From the NCBI GenBank assembly GCA_902518835.1, contig CABYHH010000005.1, forward strand, positions 1 to 53,435: DNA of 53,435 bases. The letters are read 5' to 3'. Made by a program: the position numbers and the translations under genes. The notes below the pieces were generated by a model that saw only the letters and a list, made by a program, of their open reading frames with translations, did no database searches and was not told the origin of the DNA. Source of the stretch: an uncultured Pelagibacteraceae bacterium (lineage in GTDB: Bacteria > Pseudomonadota > Alphaproteobacteria > Pelagibacterales > Pelagibacteraceae). Below, piece by piece: positions 27,652 to 36,147 of the stretch; the stretch's first letter is position 1, and every line of letters begins with the position of its first letter.

Positions 27652-27665
27652 TTGTATATGTACAA
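27652..27665. promoter_or_regulatory. imperfect palindrome in a divergent promoter region
   Basis: TTGTATATGTACAA is palindromic at 12 of 14 positions and lies between the divergent homocysteine methyltransferase and aldehyde dehydrogenase genes. It could be an operator serving either gene. No regulator family is assigned, and chance occurrence in AT-rich sequence is possible. Confidence 0.25.
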
Positions 27666-27730
27666 TCGTAAGTAGAAAATAAAAAATGAATGACATAGAA
27701 ACTACACACAATATCTAGTTTAATTAATTT

Positions 27731-29464
27731 ATGGCTATTAAGAAAAAAAAAATAGCAAATAAAAAAAAGACCAAAAAAAATAAAAAAAAAGTGGTCAAAT
27801 TTTCTAGTAAAAAAAATAAAAAAATTTTGAGAAAAAAGTCTGCGACTAAGAGGCATTCTCAAAAATCTAGAAAAACAAATAAACTAAAGACTAAAAAAAC
27901 AACAAGAGGAGAAAAAAAAATGAGTGCAGAAGCATTAAAAGTGTCATCTGTATTAGATACCTCTCATTTAAAGGTTAAATTTCCATTTAAAGGTAAATAC
28001 GGAAACTATATAAATGGAAAATTTGTAGAACCTAAATCTGGCAAATATTTTGATAATGTTAGTCCGATATCAAATGAGAAGATCTGTTCAGTTGCACGAT
28101 CAGACGAAAAAGATGTAGAAGCAGCATTAGATGCGGCTCACGCAGCTTTTTCAGAATGGGGAAAGACAGACATCACTACTAGATCAAATATATTATATAA
28201 GATTGCTGATGTTTTAGAAAAAAATCTGAATTTGTTAGCTACAGCTGAATGTTTAGATAATGGAAAACCGATAAGAGAGTGTATGGCAGCCGATTTACCT
28301 TTAGTAATTGATCACTGGAGATATTTTGCTGGAGTAATTAGAGCAGAAGAGGGATCTATTGCTGAAATTGCAAATAATCAATACTCTTATAATTTCCACG
28401 AACCATTAGGTGTAGTTGGTCAGATAGTACCATGGAATTTTCCATTATTAATGGCAACATGGAAATTAGCGCCAGCTCTTGCTGCAGGAAACTGTTCAGT
28501 TTTAAAACCAGCTGAACAAACACCAGCATCAATCATGGTAATGATGGAACTAATTGGAGATCTGTTACCTCCAGGAGTTGTCAACATTGTCAGTGGTTTT
28601 GGATTAGAAGCAGGTAAACCATTAGCATCATCAAAAAGAGTTGCTAAAGTTGCGTTTACAGGTGAAACAACAACAGGAAGATTGATTATGCAGTATGCTG
28701 CACAAAACATAATTCCAATTACTTTGGAATTAGGTGGTAAATCTCCAAACATTTTCTTTGAAGACATCATGGAAAAAGATGATGATTTTTTTGATAAATG
28801 TATTGAAGGTTTTGTGATGTTCAATCTTAACCAAGGTGAAGTTTGTACTTGTCCTAGTAGAGCATTGATTCAAGAGTCTATCTACGATAAATTTATGGAA
28901 AGAGCTATAGCGAGAACAAAAGCTGTTGTTCAAGATAATCCATTAAAAATGGAGACTATGATTGGAGCTCAAGCGTCAGTGGAGCAAATGGAAAAGATTA
29001 AATCTTATCTAGAGCTTGGAAAAAAAGAAGGCGCTAAAGTTCTTACAGGAGGAAGTGCTGCTAAGCTTAATAGTGGATTGGAAAAAGGGAATTACATCCA
29101 ACCAACTATTTTCGAAGCTAATAATGCAATGAGAATCTCACAAGAAGAGATTTTTGGTCCTGTTGTATCTGTGATTAAATTTAAAGATGAAGCAGAAGCA
29201 CTTAAAATTGCTAATGATACTCTTTATGGTTTAGGTGCAGCTGTTTGGACTAGAAATGGTAATATAGCTCATAGAATGGGAAGAGCGATACAAGCAGGAA
29301 TAGTATGGACAAATTGTTATCATGCTTACCCAGCTCACTCTCCATTTGGTGGTTACAAACAATCAGGAGTTGGAAGAGAAACTCATAAAATGATGCTTAA
29401 TCATTACAGACAGAATAAGAACTTACATGTCTCTTATGCTGAAAAGAAATTAGGCTTCTTTTAA
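27731..29464 (+). CDS. aldehyde dehydrogenase (AldB/ExaC type) with Lys-rich N-terminal extension
   Basis: The core from Met64 (ATG 27920, 514 residues) is a complete NAD(P)-dependent aldehyde dehydrogenase. It has [22 protein letters not shown], the catalytic Glu in LELGGKSP (270, core numbering) and Cys309 in GEVCTCPSR. The DUF779 partner downstream suggests an acetaldehyde-type substrate. The frame extends upstream another 63 codons with about half Lys or Arg and no stop. A good AAGAGGAG Shine-Dalgarno at 27904-27911 precedes the inner ATG, while none is seen before 27731. The core protein is therefore secure, and the extension may be a longer isoform or non-coding. Confidence 0.92.
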   Translation: MAIKKKKIANKKKTKKNKKKVVKFSSKKNKKILRKKSATKRHSQKSRKTNKLKTKKTTRGEKKMSAEALKVSSVLDTSHLKVKFPFKGKYGNYINGKFVEPKSGKYFDNVSPISNEKICSVARSDEKDVEAALDAAHAAFSEWGKTDITTRSNILYKIADVLEKNLNLLATAECLDNGKPIRECMAADLPLVIDHWRYFAGVIRAEEGSIAEIANNQYSYNFHEPLGVVGQIVPWNFPLLMATWKLAPALAAGNCSVLKPAEQTPASIMVMMELIGDLLPPGVVNIVSGFGLEAGKPLASSKRVAKVAFTGETTTGRLIMQYAAQNIIPITLELGGKSPNIFFEDIMEKDDDFFDKCIEGFVMFNLNQGEVCTCPSRALIQESIYDKFMERAIARTKAVVQDNPLKMETMIGAQASVEQMEKIKSYLELGKKEGAKVLTGGSAAKLNSGLEKGNYIQPTIFEANNAMRISQEEIFGPVVSVIKFKDEAEALKIANDTLYGLGAAVWTRNGNIAHRMGRAIQAGIVWTNCYHAYPAHSPFGGYKQSGVGRETHKMMLNHYRQNKNLHVSYAEKKLGFF

Positions 29465-29478
29465 ACAAATAATATATA

Positions 29479-29507
29479 CTGGTCCATGATTCGATATCAT
29501 GGGCCAG
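29479..29507 (+). promoter_or_regulatory. hairpin between aldehyde dehydrogenase and DUF779 genes
   Basis: CTGGTCCATGAT and ATCATGGGCCAG form a 12-base-pair stem with one G-U pair and a TCGAT loop. No T-run follows on the plus strand, so it is not a typical intrinsic terminator. It contains the first possible ATG of the DUF779 gene (29499) and ends 9 bases before the second (29517). A role in mRNA processing, stability or translation control is possible. Confidence 0.6.
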
Positions 29508-29516
29508 AGAAAAAAC

Positions 29517-29870
29517 ATGAAAGTATCAGCAACACATTCCGCATTAAGCTTATTATCTGAACTAAAAGAAAAATATGGTGAAAAATTAATGTTTCACCAG
29601 TCTGGTGGATGTTGTGATGGAAGCGCTCCGATGTGTTTTCAAGAAGGAGAGTTCCCGTTAGGAGATAACGATATAAAATTGGGAGAAATTGGTGGTGTTC
29701 CTTTTTATATGAATGGGGATCAATATGAAAAATGGAAACATACGGACCTCACGATAGATGCAGTTAAAGGAATTGGTGGTATGTTTTCATTGGACAATGG
29801 CACAGGCAGAAGATTTTTAACAAAATCTGAGATATGTCTCGTAGTGGATAACGATAATCCTAATCACTAA
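29517..29870 (+). CDS. DUF779 family protein
   Basis: The 117-residue protein has the DUF779 hallmark FHQSGGCCDGSAPMC with Cys32, Cys33 and Cys40, then PLGDNDIKLGEIGGVPFYM, QYEKWKHT and RFLTKSE. DUF779 genes are repeatedly found next to aldehyde dehydrogenase genes, as here (52 bases away). The cysteines suggest metal or redox chemistry, but the function is not established. ATG 29517 is favoured over 29499, which is buried in a hairpin and would add six residues absent from the family. Confidence 0.9.
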   Translation: MKVSATHSALSLLSELKEKYGEKLMFHQSGGCCDGSAPMCFQEGEFPLGDNDIKLGEIGGVPFYMNGDQYEKWKHTDLTIDAVKGIGGMFSLDNGTGRRFLTKSEICLVVDNDNPNH

Positions 29871-29890
29871 ACAGATCTAATCTATAAAAT

Positions 29891-30361
29891 ATGTCGGTTT
29901 TTTTAAGTTCACAAAAAATAGTTAAGGATTGGATTGATTATAACAATCATATGAACGTCTCTTATTATCTTTTAATATTTGATAAATTTGGAGCAGATGT
30001 ATTAAATGATACTTTTAAAATGGGCGAACTCTCAGCTAAAACAACTGGGAAAAGTACAATGATTGTAGAGACTAATATTACATATAATCAAGAATTAAAA
30101 ATAGATGATGTGGTAAATGTAAATTTAGTTTATTTCGATCATGATAAAAAAAGACTTCAATACAAAATGGAAATGGTACACAAAGAAAAAAATTTCCTAG
30201 CATCAACAATTGAAGTTTTAGCTTTATACGTTGATCTTAACACGAGAAAAGTTTCGGAGTTTGAGCTGGAAAAAGTCTCAATAATGGAGGACTTTATAAA
30301 AACTAATCAAGAAAAATTTGATAACTCAGACCTAAAATTTTCATCAAAATTAAAAAAGTAA
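29891..30361 (+). CDS. hotdog-fold thioesterase family protein
   Basis: The 156-residue protein resembles 4-hydroxybenzoyl-CoA-type thioesterases. The N-terminal VKDWIDYNNHMNVSYYLLIFD carries the Asp-Tyr-Asn-Asn-His-Met active-site pattern, followed by ETNITYNQELKIDDVVNV. Related proteins are associated with carnitine and betaine metabolism (betainyl-CoA thioesterases), a link worth noting because a gamma-butyrobetaine-hydroxylase-like gene lies 6 kb away. The actual substrate is unknown. It is 20 bases after DUF779 and is followed by a strong hairpin. Confidence 0.78.
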   Translation: MSVFLSSQKIVKDWIDYNNHMNVSYYLLIFDKFGADVLNDTFKMGELSAKTTGKSTMIVETNITYNQELKIDDVVNVNLVYFDHDKKRLQYKMEMVHKEKNFLASTIEVLALYVDLNTRKVSEFELEKVSIMEDFIKTNQEKFDNSDLKFSSKLKK

Positions 30362-30365
30362 ATAG

Positions 30366-30395
30366 TTTACTTCCAGCCCGCATACTGGAAGTAAA
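30366..30395. terminator. bidirectional transcription terminator
   Basis: The perfect 11-base-pair inverted repeat TTTACTTCCAG / CTGGAAGTAAA with an 8-base loop lies exactly between two convergent genes. The stem's A/T-rich ends provide T-rich flanks in both directions. The position and symmetry suggest it ends both the thioesterase and GYD transcripts. Confidence 0.75.
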
Positions 30396-30400
30396 ATTAA

Positions 30401-30727
30401 TTATTGTCCTGGCGCCTTGTATTGACCGGAAGCTACTTCACTTGCTTTAGTTGTAGCTTTTGTAAAGTCTATTGCTTCTAACATAGTCAAGTTTTTCACT
30501 GCTCCTGATGCTTCTACTACAAGTTTTACTGCTGCAAAATCCTCGAAACTTGCAAGTTCATTCACAACAACAAAGTCATAAGGACCTCTAACAATGTCCA
30601 TGCTATGCATTGTTCCGCCCATAGCTTTTGTTAGCTGTTCTACTACTGCTTTTCTATCAGTTTTTGGATCTTTTAAAAAACCTTGAAAAGCTTTTTCAGT
30701 ATAGTTTCCCATTATATATGCTTTCAT
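30401..30727 (-). CDS. GYD domain protein
   Basis: A 108-residue small cytoplasmic protein of the GYD family, a ferredoxin-like fold of unknown function. It shows YTEKAFQGFLKDPKTDR at the N-terminus, then the central VRGPYDFVVVNELASFEDFAAV (the GPYD segment replaces the GYD signature) and the AVKNLTMLEAI strand. It ends with a short flexible tail KASEVASGQYKAPGQ. A strong AAGGAG Shine-Dalgarno precedes the ATG, suggesting good expression. It stands alone between a terminator and its own promoter. Confidence 0.85.
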   Translation of the reverse strand: MKAYIMGNYTEKAFQGFLKDPKTDRKAVVEQLTKAMGGTMHSMDIVRGPYDFVVVNELASFEDFAAVKLVVEASGAVKNLTMLEAIDFTKATTKASEVASGQYKAPGQ

Positions 30728-30758
30728 AAATTACTCCTTTTTGTTTTTTTAAATTATC

Positions 30759-30786
30759 ATTGTAACAAATTTTATGAATGTGTAAA
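30759..30786 (-). promoter_or_regulatory. putative sigma-70 promoter for the GYD gene
   Basis: Read on the minus strand, TTTACA (30781-30786) and TACAAT (30759-30764) form -35 and -10 elements with a 16-base spacer. They lie 32 bases upstream of the GYD start codon. This is motif-based only. Confidence 0.45.
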
Positions 30787-30829
30787 AATTACATAGTGGA
30801 CACAACCTATAGTAATGTTAAATTAAAAT

Positions 30830-32272
30830 ATGTATGAAAAATTTGGTCAATTTATAGATGGTCAATGGCAGCAATCATCAGATAAAGGGACTTATGAAGT
30901 TATTAATCCTGCTACTGAGGAAATTTTAGGCAAGGTTTCTAAAGCTACTCCACACGATGTAGACAAAGCACTTAAGTCAGCTGAGAAGGGATTGGAAATT
31001 TGGAAAAAAACTGCGCCGTGGCAAAGATCTTATATCATCAGACGAATTGCAGATAGAATAAGAGAGAAGCAAGATGTGCTTGCCAAATGGATGACACTAG
31101 AAGTTGGAAAACCGTTTATAGAAGCTAAAGGAGAAGTTAATGGGGCTGCAGATATCTTTGAATGGAATGCTGAAGAGACAAAAAGAATTTATGGTCAAAC
31201 CGTAGAAAGTAGATTTGAAGATACTAGAGTTCATGTTTATTATCAACCAGTTGGAGTAGTAGCTGCGTTATCTCCTTGGAATTTTCCCGCCGTATTATCA
31301 GCTCGAAAAATTGCGACAGCTTTAGCTGCTGGCTGTTCAGTTATTATCAAACCAGATGTAATCACGCCAGGTGTAGTAATGGAAATGGTCAATATTTGTA
31401 ATGAAAGTGGAATTCCTCCAGGAGTAGTAAATCTTTTATCGGGAGATCCTCCTAGCATTGCTCAACAACTAATTGCATCGGATATTATAAAAAAGATTTC
31501 AATAACGGGGTCCTCAAGAGTAGGAAAATTAATTTTAAAACAAGCTGCTGATAAAGTTCAAAGGGTAACGATGGAGCTAAGTGGTCATTCACCTTTTATT
31601 GTTTTTGATGATGCAGATATTAAAAAAGCTGCAGATATGGCGATTGCTGCTAAATTTAGAAATAATGGTCAAGTATGTATATCTCCTAATAGATTTTATA
31701 TTCATGAAAAAAAAAAAGATGAATTTGTTAATTTGTTCTTAGAAAAAACAAAAAAACTAAAAATTGGAAATGGTATGGATCCTGATACACAATTAGGTCC
31801 TCTTACTACTCAAAAAAGATTAAATGAAGTGGAAGCTCTTGTTGAAAAAACTAAACAGGAAGGTGCTAAAGTTTTGTTAGGTGGCAAAAGACCTGCTGGC
31901 TTTAATAAAGGATTTTTTTATGAACCAACTATTTTTGATGATGTAAAAGATAATTTTACTATAATGAAAGAAGAGCCTTTTGGACCTTTAGTTCCCATGC
32001 TTTCATTTAAATCATTTGATGAGGTTATTAAAAGAGCTAATGATCATGAGCTTGGTTTATGTAGTTATGTTTGTACAAATTCAATGGAAAAAGCTCACTT
32101 AGCCTCAGAACAATTAGAAACAGGAACAGTAGGAGTAAATACAGGTTTTATCGCAGTAGCTGAAGCTCCATTTGGAGGCATCAAGCAAAGTGGCTATGGC
32201 CGTGAAGGTGGGTCAGGAGCAATTAAGGATTATCTAAATGTAAAATATACTCACCTAGGCATCAAAGGTTAA
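30830..32272 (+). CDS. aldehyde dehydrogenase, succinate-semialdehyde-dehydrogenase-like
   Basis: A complete 480-residue NAD(P)-dependent aldehyde dehydrogenase. Key segments are the N-terminal FIDGQWQQSSDKGTYEVINP, the cofactor-binding ALSPWNFP, ITGSSRVGK, the general base Glu in TMELSGHSP and the catalytic Cys283 in NNGQVCISPNRF. The overall pattern is closest to GabD/succinate-semialdehyde dehydrogenases. The substrate is uncertain. It is 4 bases before the FAH-family gene, so the pair likely forms a small catabolic operon. Confidence 0.9.
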   Translation: MYEKFGQFIDGQWQQSSDKGTYEVINPATEEILGKVSKATPHDVDKALKSAEKGLEIWKKTAPWQRSYIIRRIADRIREKQDVLAKWMTLEVGKPFIEAKGEVNGAADIFEWNAEETKRIYGQTVESRFEDTRVHVYYQPVGVVAALSPWNFPAVLSARKIATALAAGCSVIIKPDVITPGVVMEMVNICNESGIPPGVVNLLSGDPPSIAQQLIASDIIKKISITGSSRVGKLILKQAADKVQRVTMELSGHSPFIVFDDADIKKAADMAIAAKFRNNGQVCISPNRFYIHEKKKDEFVNLFLEKTKKLKIGNGMDPDTQLGPLTTQKRLNEVEALVEKTKQEGAKVLLGGKRPAGFNKGFFYEPTIFDDVKDNFTIMKEEPFGPLVPMLSFKSFDEVIKRANDHELGLCSYVCTNSMEKAHLASEQLETGTVGVNTGFIAVAEAPFGGIKQSGYGREGGSGAIKDYLNVKYTHLGIKG

Positions 32273-32276
32273 TAAA

Positions 32277-33128
32277 ATGAAATTATTGAGAGTAGGTGAG
32301 TTAGGTAAAGAAATACCTGCAGTTCTTGATAGTGAAAATAAAATAAGAGATTTATCGAAGATAGTTCAAGATTTTAATCCTGATTATCTAAATTTTAACA
32401 TTTTGGATAAAATAAAAAAAACAGATTTAAAATCCTTACCACATATAGAGAACAATAAAAGAATTGGATCATGTGTAACAAAACCACTTAATTTTTTTGC
32501 AATAGGATTAAATTATAAGGCCCATGCTGAAGAAACGAATTCTGACGCTCCAAAAGAACCTATAGTTTTTAATAAATCTCCAAATTCAATAATTGGACCA
32601 AATGATAAAATTATTATTCCTAAGTACTCTAATTCATTAGATCACGAGGTAGAAATAGCAATAATTATAGGTCGTAAAGCTAAATATGTTAAAGAAGAAC
32701 AGGCACAAAATTATATATTTGGTTACTGTATTTGTAATGATATCAGTGAAAGAGAATGGCAAAAAAAAAGAGGGGGTCAATGGGTCAAAGGAAAATCAGG
32801 AGATACTTTTGGACCTCTTGGACCTTATTTAGTTACTAAGGATGAAATTAAAAATCCATTTAATTTAAATTTATCCTTAGATTTAAATAGCAAAAGAAGG
32901 CAGACAGGTAACACAAGTTTAATGATATTTAATTTTAATTTTTTAATTTCTCATATCACTCAATTTATAACTTTAATGCCAGGAGATATAATTACTACTG
33001 GCACTCCAGCGGGAGTCGGAATGGGCATGAACCCACCGGACTATCTAAAAGATGGAGATGTAATGGTCTTAAAGGTCGATAATTTAGGTGAACAAAATCT
33101 TAAAGTAGTAAAAGAAAATAATGATTGA
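32277..33128 (+). CDS. fumarylacetoacetate hydrolase (FAH) family protein
   Basis: The 283-residue enzyme carries the FAH C-terminal fold: FAIGLNYKAHAEET, the metal-binding DHEVEIAIIIGRKAK, NDISEREWQKKRGGQW, KSGDTFGPLGPYLVT and ITTGTPAGVGMGMNPPDYL. Members hydrolyse or decarboxylate beta-diketo or 2-oxo acids in catabolic pathways. The pairing with an aldehyde dehydrogenase points to sugar-acid or aromatic breakdown, but the substrate cannot be named. It overlaps ccdA by 8 bases. Confidence 0.9.
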   Translation: MKLLRVGELGKEIPAVLDSENKIRDLSKIVQDFNPDYLNFNILDKIKKTDLKSLPHIENNKRIGSCVTKPLNFFAIGLNYKAHAEETNSDAPKEPIVFNKSPNSIIGPNDKIIIPKYSNSLDHEVEIAIIIGRKAKYVKEEQAQNYIFGYCICNDISEREWQKKRGGQWVKGKSGDTFGPLGPYLVTKDEIKNPFNLNLSLDLNSKRRQTGNTSLMIFNFNFLISHITQFITLMPGDIITTGTPAGVGMGMNPPDYLKDGDVMVLKVDNLGEQNLKVVKENND

Positions 33129-33828
33129 ATTACTCATAGCATTTGGAGCAGGTCTGATAAGTTTTCTATCTCCTTGTGTGCTTCCTTTAATACCAGGTTA
33201 TATTTCTTATATATCGGGAAGTTCTATAAACATACTAATTGAAAAAAAAAATATAAATTTAATTCCCATAATTTTATTTACTATAGGGTTTTCAATTATT
33301 TTTATAATTTTTGGAGCTGCCTCAACTTTTTTAGGCAAAGTGTTACTTCAAAATTCAAATGAACTAAGGATATTTGCTGGAATAGTAATTATAATTTTTT
33401 CACTTCACATAATTGGAATTATAAATATTAAATTTTTAAATTATGAAAAAAGAATTCAAACAAATATTAATAAAAATTTATTTAGCCCAATTTTAATTGG
33501 TATGGCATTTGCTTTTGGTTGGACACCCTGTATTGGACCAATATTAGGATCAATTTTAGTTTTAGCAGCAACAGAAGAAAATTTAATTCAAGGAATTTCA
33601 CTGTTATTTTCATATTCTCTTGGCCTTGCTATTCCTTTCATTTTATCGGGGTATCTAATTCAAAAATTTTTAATATTTTCTAAAAATTTCAGAAAAAACA
33701 TAAATTTAGTTTCTAAAATTGGTGGAACTATACTATTAATTACTGGAATTCTGATAATAAGTAATCATTTACAAGCTTTAGGATATTATTTATTAGAAGT
33801 TTTTCCATTTTTACAAAAATTCGGATAA
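33121..33828 (+). CDS. ccdA: CcdA-type thiol-disulfide transporter
   Basis: A six-helix inner-membrane protein of 235 residues that moves reducing power across the membrane for cytochrome c maturation or other periplasmic reductases. The redox cysteines are Cys19 in SFLSPCVLPLIPGY and Cys137 in FGWTPCIGP, related by the family's internal repeat. It starts within the end of the FAH-family gene, although the two functions have no evident link. It could serve the exported MsrB elsewhere in this window. Confidence 0.92.
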   Translation: MIELLIAFGAGLISFLSPCVLPLIPGYISYISGSSINILIEKKNINLIPIILFTIGFSIIFIIFGAASTFLGKVLLQNSNELRIFAGIVIIIFSLHIIGIINIKFLNYEKRIQTNINKNLFSPILIGMAFAFGWTPCIGPILGSILVLAATEENLIQGISLLFSYSLGLAIPFILSGYLIQKFLIFSKNFRKNINLVSKIGGTILLITGILIISNHLQALGYYLLEVFPFLQKFG

Positions 33829-33836
33829 TTGAAATT

Positions 33837-34415
33837 ATGAAAATTTACCAAATAGATTCCAGCGCAAGAAAAGAAGGTTCAACCTCAAGAGCACTAGCAA
33901 AAAAGTTATTAAATAAAATTAAAAAACCTGAGGATGAGGTCATATACCGTGATTTAAATGACGAAATGGTTTTTGTATCTAATCTTACTGAGTCTGGAAT
34001 GAACATTGATGAAAAAGACCAAACAGAAAATCACAAAAAAATGTTTGAGTTATCAGATACTTTAGTTAAGGAGCTCAAAGAGAGTGATATAATAATTATA
34101 TCTGCTCCCATTTATAATTACGGGCCTCCAGCTACATTAAAAGCATGGTCGGATTTAGCCGCAAGAGTGGGAGAGACTTTCAAATTTAAATCTAATGGAA
34201 GAAGAGAAGGTTTATTGAAAAACAAAAGAGCATATTTAGTGATTACTTCGGGAGGGACGAAATTAAACAGTAAGGAAGATTTCCTAACACCATGGTTAAA
34301 GTTTATCTTAAATTTTTTTGGTATTGAAAAAATTGATATTATTTGTGCTGATCAAATGTCATTAGATTATGAAAAATCAATGAAAAGTGCTGAAGAGCAA
34401 ATTGAGAAGGTTTAA
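33837..34415 (+). CDS. FMN-dependent NADH-azoreductase/quinone reductase family protein
   Basis: The 192-residue flavodoxin-fold protein resembles AzoR. It has the N-terminal phosphate-binding loop IDSSARKEGSTSRALAK, the FMN-contacting APIYNYGPPATLKAWSDLAARVGETF, and the later VITSGGT. Such enzymes reduce quinones with NADH and protect against electrophiles. It follows ccdA by 8 bases. The natural substrate is unknown. Confidence 0.87.
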   Translation: MKIYQIDSSARKEGSTSRALAKKLLNKIKKPEDEVIYRDLNDEMVFVSNLTESGMNIDEKDQTENHKKMFELSDTLVKELKESDIIIISAPIYNYGPPATLKAWSDLAARVGETFKFKSNGRREGLLKNKRAYLVITSGGTKLNSKEDFLTPWLKFILNFFGIEKIDIICADQMSLDYEKSMKSAEEQIEKV

Positions 34416-34421
34416 TAATCA

Positions 34422-35729
34422 CTAAATCTTTAAAAACTTTAAATTTTTTAGAAATAAAATGAAAAATATTGAGTAAAAACCAGATGTTTGGAACAAAAGT
34501 CGATCAAGTGTGACTTTAATATACCATTCATAATTTTCAAAACTTAGAAAAATTAAAAAAATAAATCCAAAATTTAATATTAAACACCAAGTAAAATACT
34601 TATTAATTTTTTGGAATTTTTTAAAGATAAATATATTTAATAGTCCACAAGATAAAATTATAATCCATAATGGATATTTAATGAAAGAAATTATAAAACC
34701 AATTAATATTTTTAAAAATTTCGTTATCATAAGTAATGGATCTGACATTAATGAAACAAGAGACAACAGATTGTTATGTGGAAAACCGTGAAGACCAATC
34801 ACATACTTTTGTAAAAAAAACTGTAGAGAAAGTAAAATAATTATAAAGATATAAAATAAAACTTTTGATTGAATTGATTTATTTGAAACAAATACTAGCA
34901 ATGTACTAAAAATTATAAAATAAACTGTTCCTTCATCTTTAAACCAACAATTAATATATAAAATACTTAGAACTAAAAAAATAAACTTAGAATTTATTGT
35001 TTTTTCAAAATCAATTAAATAAATATATCTTGCAGCTACAATTAGAGATGTAAAAATTAGATATTCTTGGTAACCTGCAAACAAATAGGTATCATAAGTA
35101 ATTAGTATAAAAAATAAGATAAAAAAAATTTTTAAGTTTATATTTTTAAAATTAATACATTTAGCAAAGATAAAGACTGACAAGGTATAAAAATATGGTT
35201 GAAAATATCTTCCAAAATATTCAAGTTCCATTATCGAATTTTTCCAAAAAAAAGCCCATAAAAAGGATCCTAGATGTGGGTATTCTGGATGTGTGGGTAC
35301 ATTGGGTATTGATTGTATTTTGTCTCCGTTGAAAAATACTAAAGCTTTTTCAAGCCATAAATGTCCATCAGACTCTAGCCTAAGGTATTGAGCGATATTG
35401 AAAAATAATGATAACACAACTAAAAAAAATAAGAAAAAAATAAATGATTTAGAAGTTTTAATTCTAAATTTAAATTCCCTATAATTAAAAAAAATAAAAC
35501 TAAAAGATAAAATAAAATAAATGTTAAATAATAATTTTAAGTCAATATTAAAAAAAGATAACAAAAGACAAAAATAAAGAAAAAAGATTATATTAATTGT
35601 ATGGGTATCAATTAAGTCCAAAACATTATTAAAATTAAGAGTTTTATTTAACGTTTTTGGTGTGAACGGAAAAGAAAAGAAAATTAAAAATATAAAAAAT
35701 TGAGCAAAAATTGATATAACTTCAATCAT
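34422..35729 (-). CDS. polytopic membrane protein, possible GT-C glycosyltransferase
   Basis: A 435-residue protein with roughly ten to twelve hydrophobic helices rich in Phe, Ile and Leu. An acidic Asp near residue 120 (RLESDGHLWLEKALVFFNGD) sits in the first large loop, followed by HPEYPHLGSFLWAFFW. This layout is typical of GT-C (ArnT/PMT-like) glycosyltransferases that use lipid-linked sugars, but no family is securely recognised. It overlaps the upstream gene by 8 bases, so the two are likely partners. Acceptor and donor are unknown. Confidence 0.6.
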   Translation of the reverse strand: MIEVISIFAQFFIFLIFFSFPFTPKTLNKTLNFNNVLDLIDTHTINIIFFLYFCLLLSFFNIDLKLLFNIYFILSFSFIFFNYREFKFRIKTSKSFIFFLFFLVVLSLFFNIAQYLRLESDGHLWLEKALVFFNGDKIQSIPNVPTHPEYPHLGSFLWAFFWKNSIMELEYFGRYFQPYFYTLSVFIFAKCINFKNINLKIFFILFFILITYDTYLFAGYQEYLIFTSLIVAARYIYLIDFEKTINSKFIFLVLSILYINCWFKDEGTVYFIIFSTLLVFVSNKSIQSKVLFYIFIIILLSLQFFLQKYVIGLHGFPHNNLLSLVSLMSDPLLMITKFLKILIGFIISFIKYPLWIIILSCGLLNIFIFKKFQKINKYFTWCLILNFGFIFLIFLSFENYEWYIKVTLDRLLFQTSGFYSIFFILFLKNLKFLKI

Positions 35730-36144
35730 TTAATTCAAGCAAGTAGCAGTTGTTATATTGATATATAATTTCATAATTTTTTAAAAATCCAAATTTTTCC
35801 TCAAATGTATTTTTGTTATTAATGCTTTGAAAATTAAGTATCATAAAATATTTCACATTTTTTGATTTCGATTTTATTTTACCAAACAGTCTTTCAGGTG
35901 TTGCAAAACCTTGATCATTAATTAGATTGATTTCGTCCTTTTCTAAACTAAATTTTTTTGAAACTAAATTGTAAAAACCCCAACTTTCTTTTTCACAAAA
36001 TCCATAATTTTGAATCATTCTTTTTTCATGACTGAAATTAAGTATTGAATATAAATTGTAAGGAGTATTAAAAAATTTTAAAACTACAAAAAAAATTAAA
36101 ACGAAAAATATTATAATTTTTGTTTTTTTAATTGATAAATTCAT
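35722..36144 (-). CDS. membrane-anchored protein of unknown function
   Basis: The 140-residue protein has one N-terminal membrane anchor (residues 8-24) and a mixed alpha/beta extracytoplasmic part. I do not recognise a family. Cys50 (GFCEKESW) and Cys134 (YNNCYLLEL) could pair in the periplasm. Its stop overlaps the start of the GT-C-like gene by 8 bases, so it may supply the soluble domain that single-chain GT-C enzymes carry at their C-terminus. That link is inference from gene order. Confidence 0.6.
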   Translation of the reverse strand: MNLSIKKTKIIIFFVLIFFVVLKFFNTPYNLYSILNFSHEKRMIQNYGFCEKESWGFYNLVSKKFSLEKDEINLINDQGFATPERLFGKIKSKSKNVKYFMILNFQSINNKNTFEEKFGFLKNYEIIYQYNNCYLLELND

Positions 36145-36147
36145 TTA

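Noticed and set aside
27601-27730. SAM-type riboswitch ahead of the homocysteine methyltransferase gene
   Set aside because: SAR11 methionine genes can carry SAM riboswitches, but I could not find a matching set of stems or conserved core here.
28420-28824. Open frame antisense to the aldehyde dehydrogenase
   Set aside because: It mirrors the codons of a highly conserved enzyme and has no ribosome-binding site.
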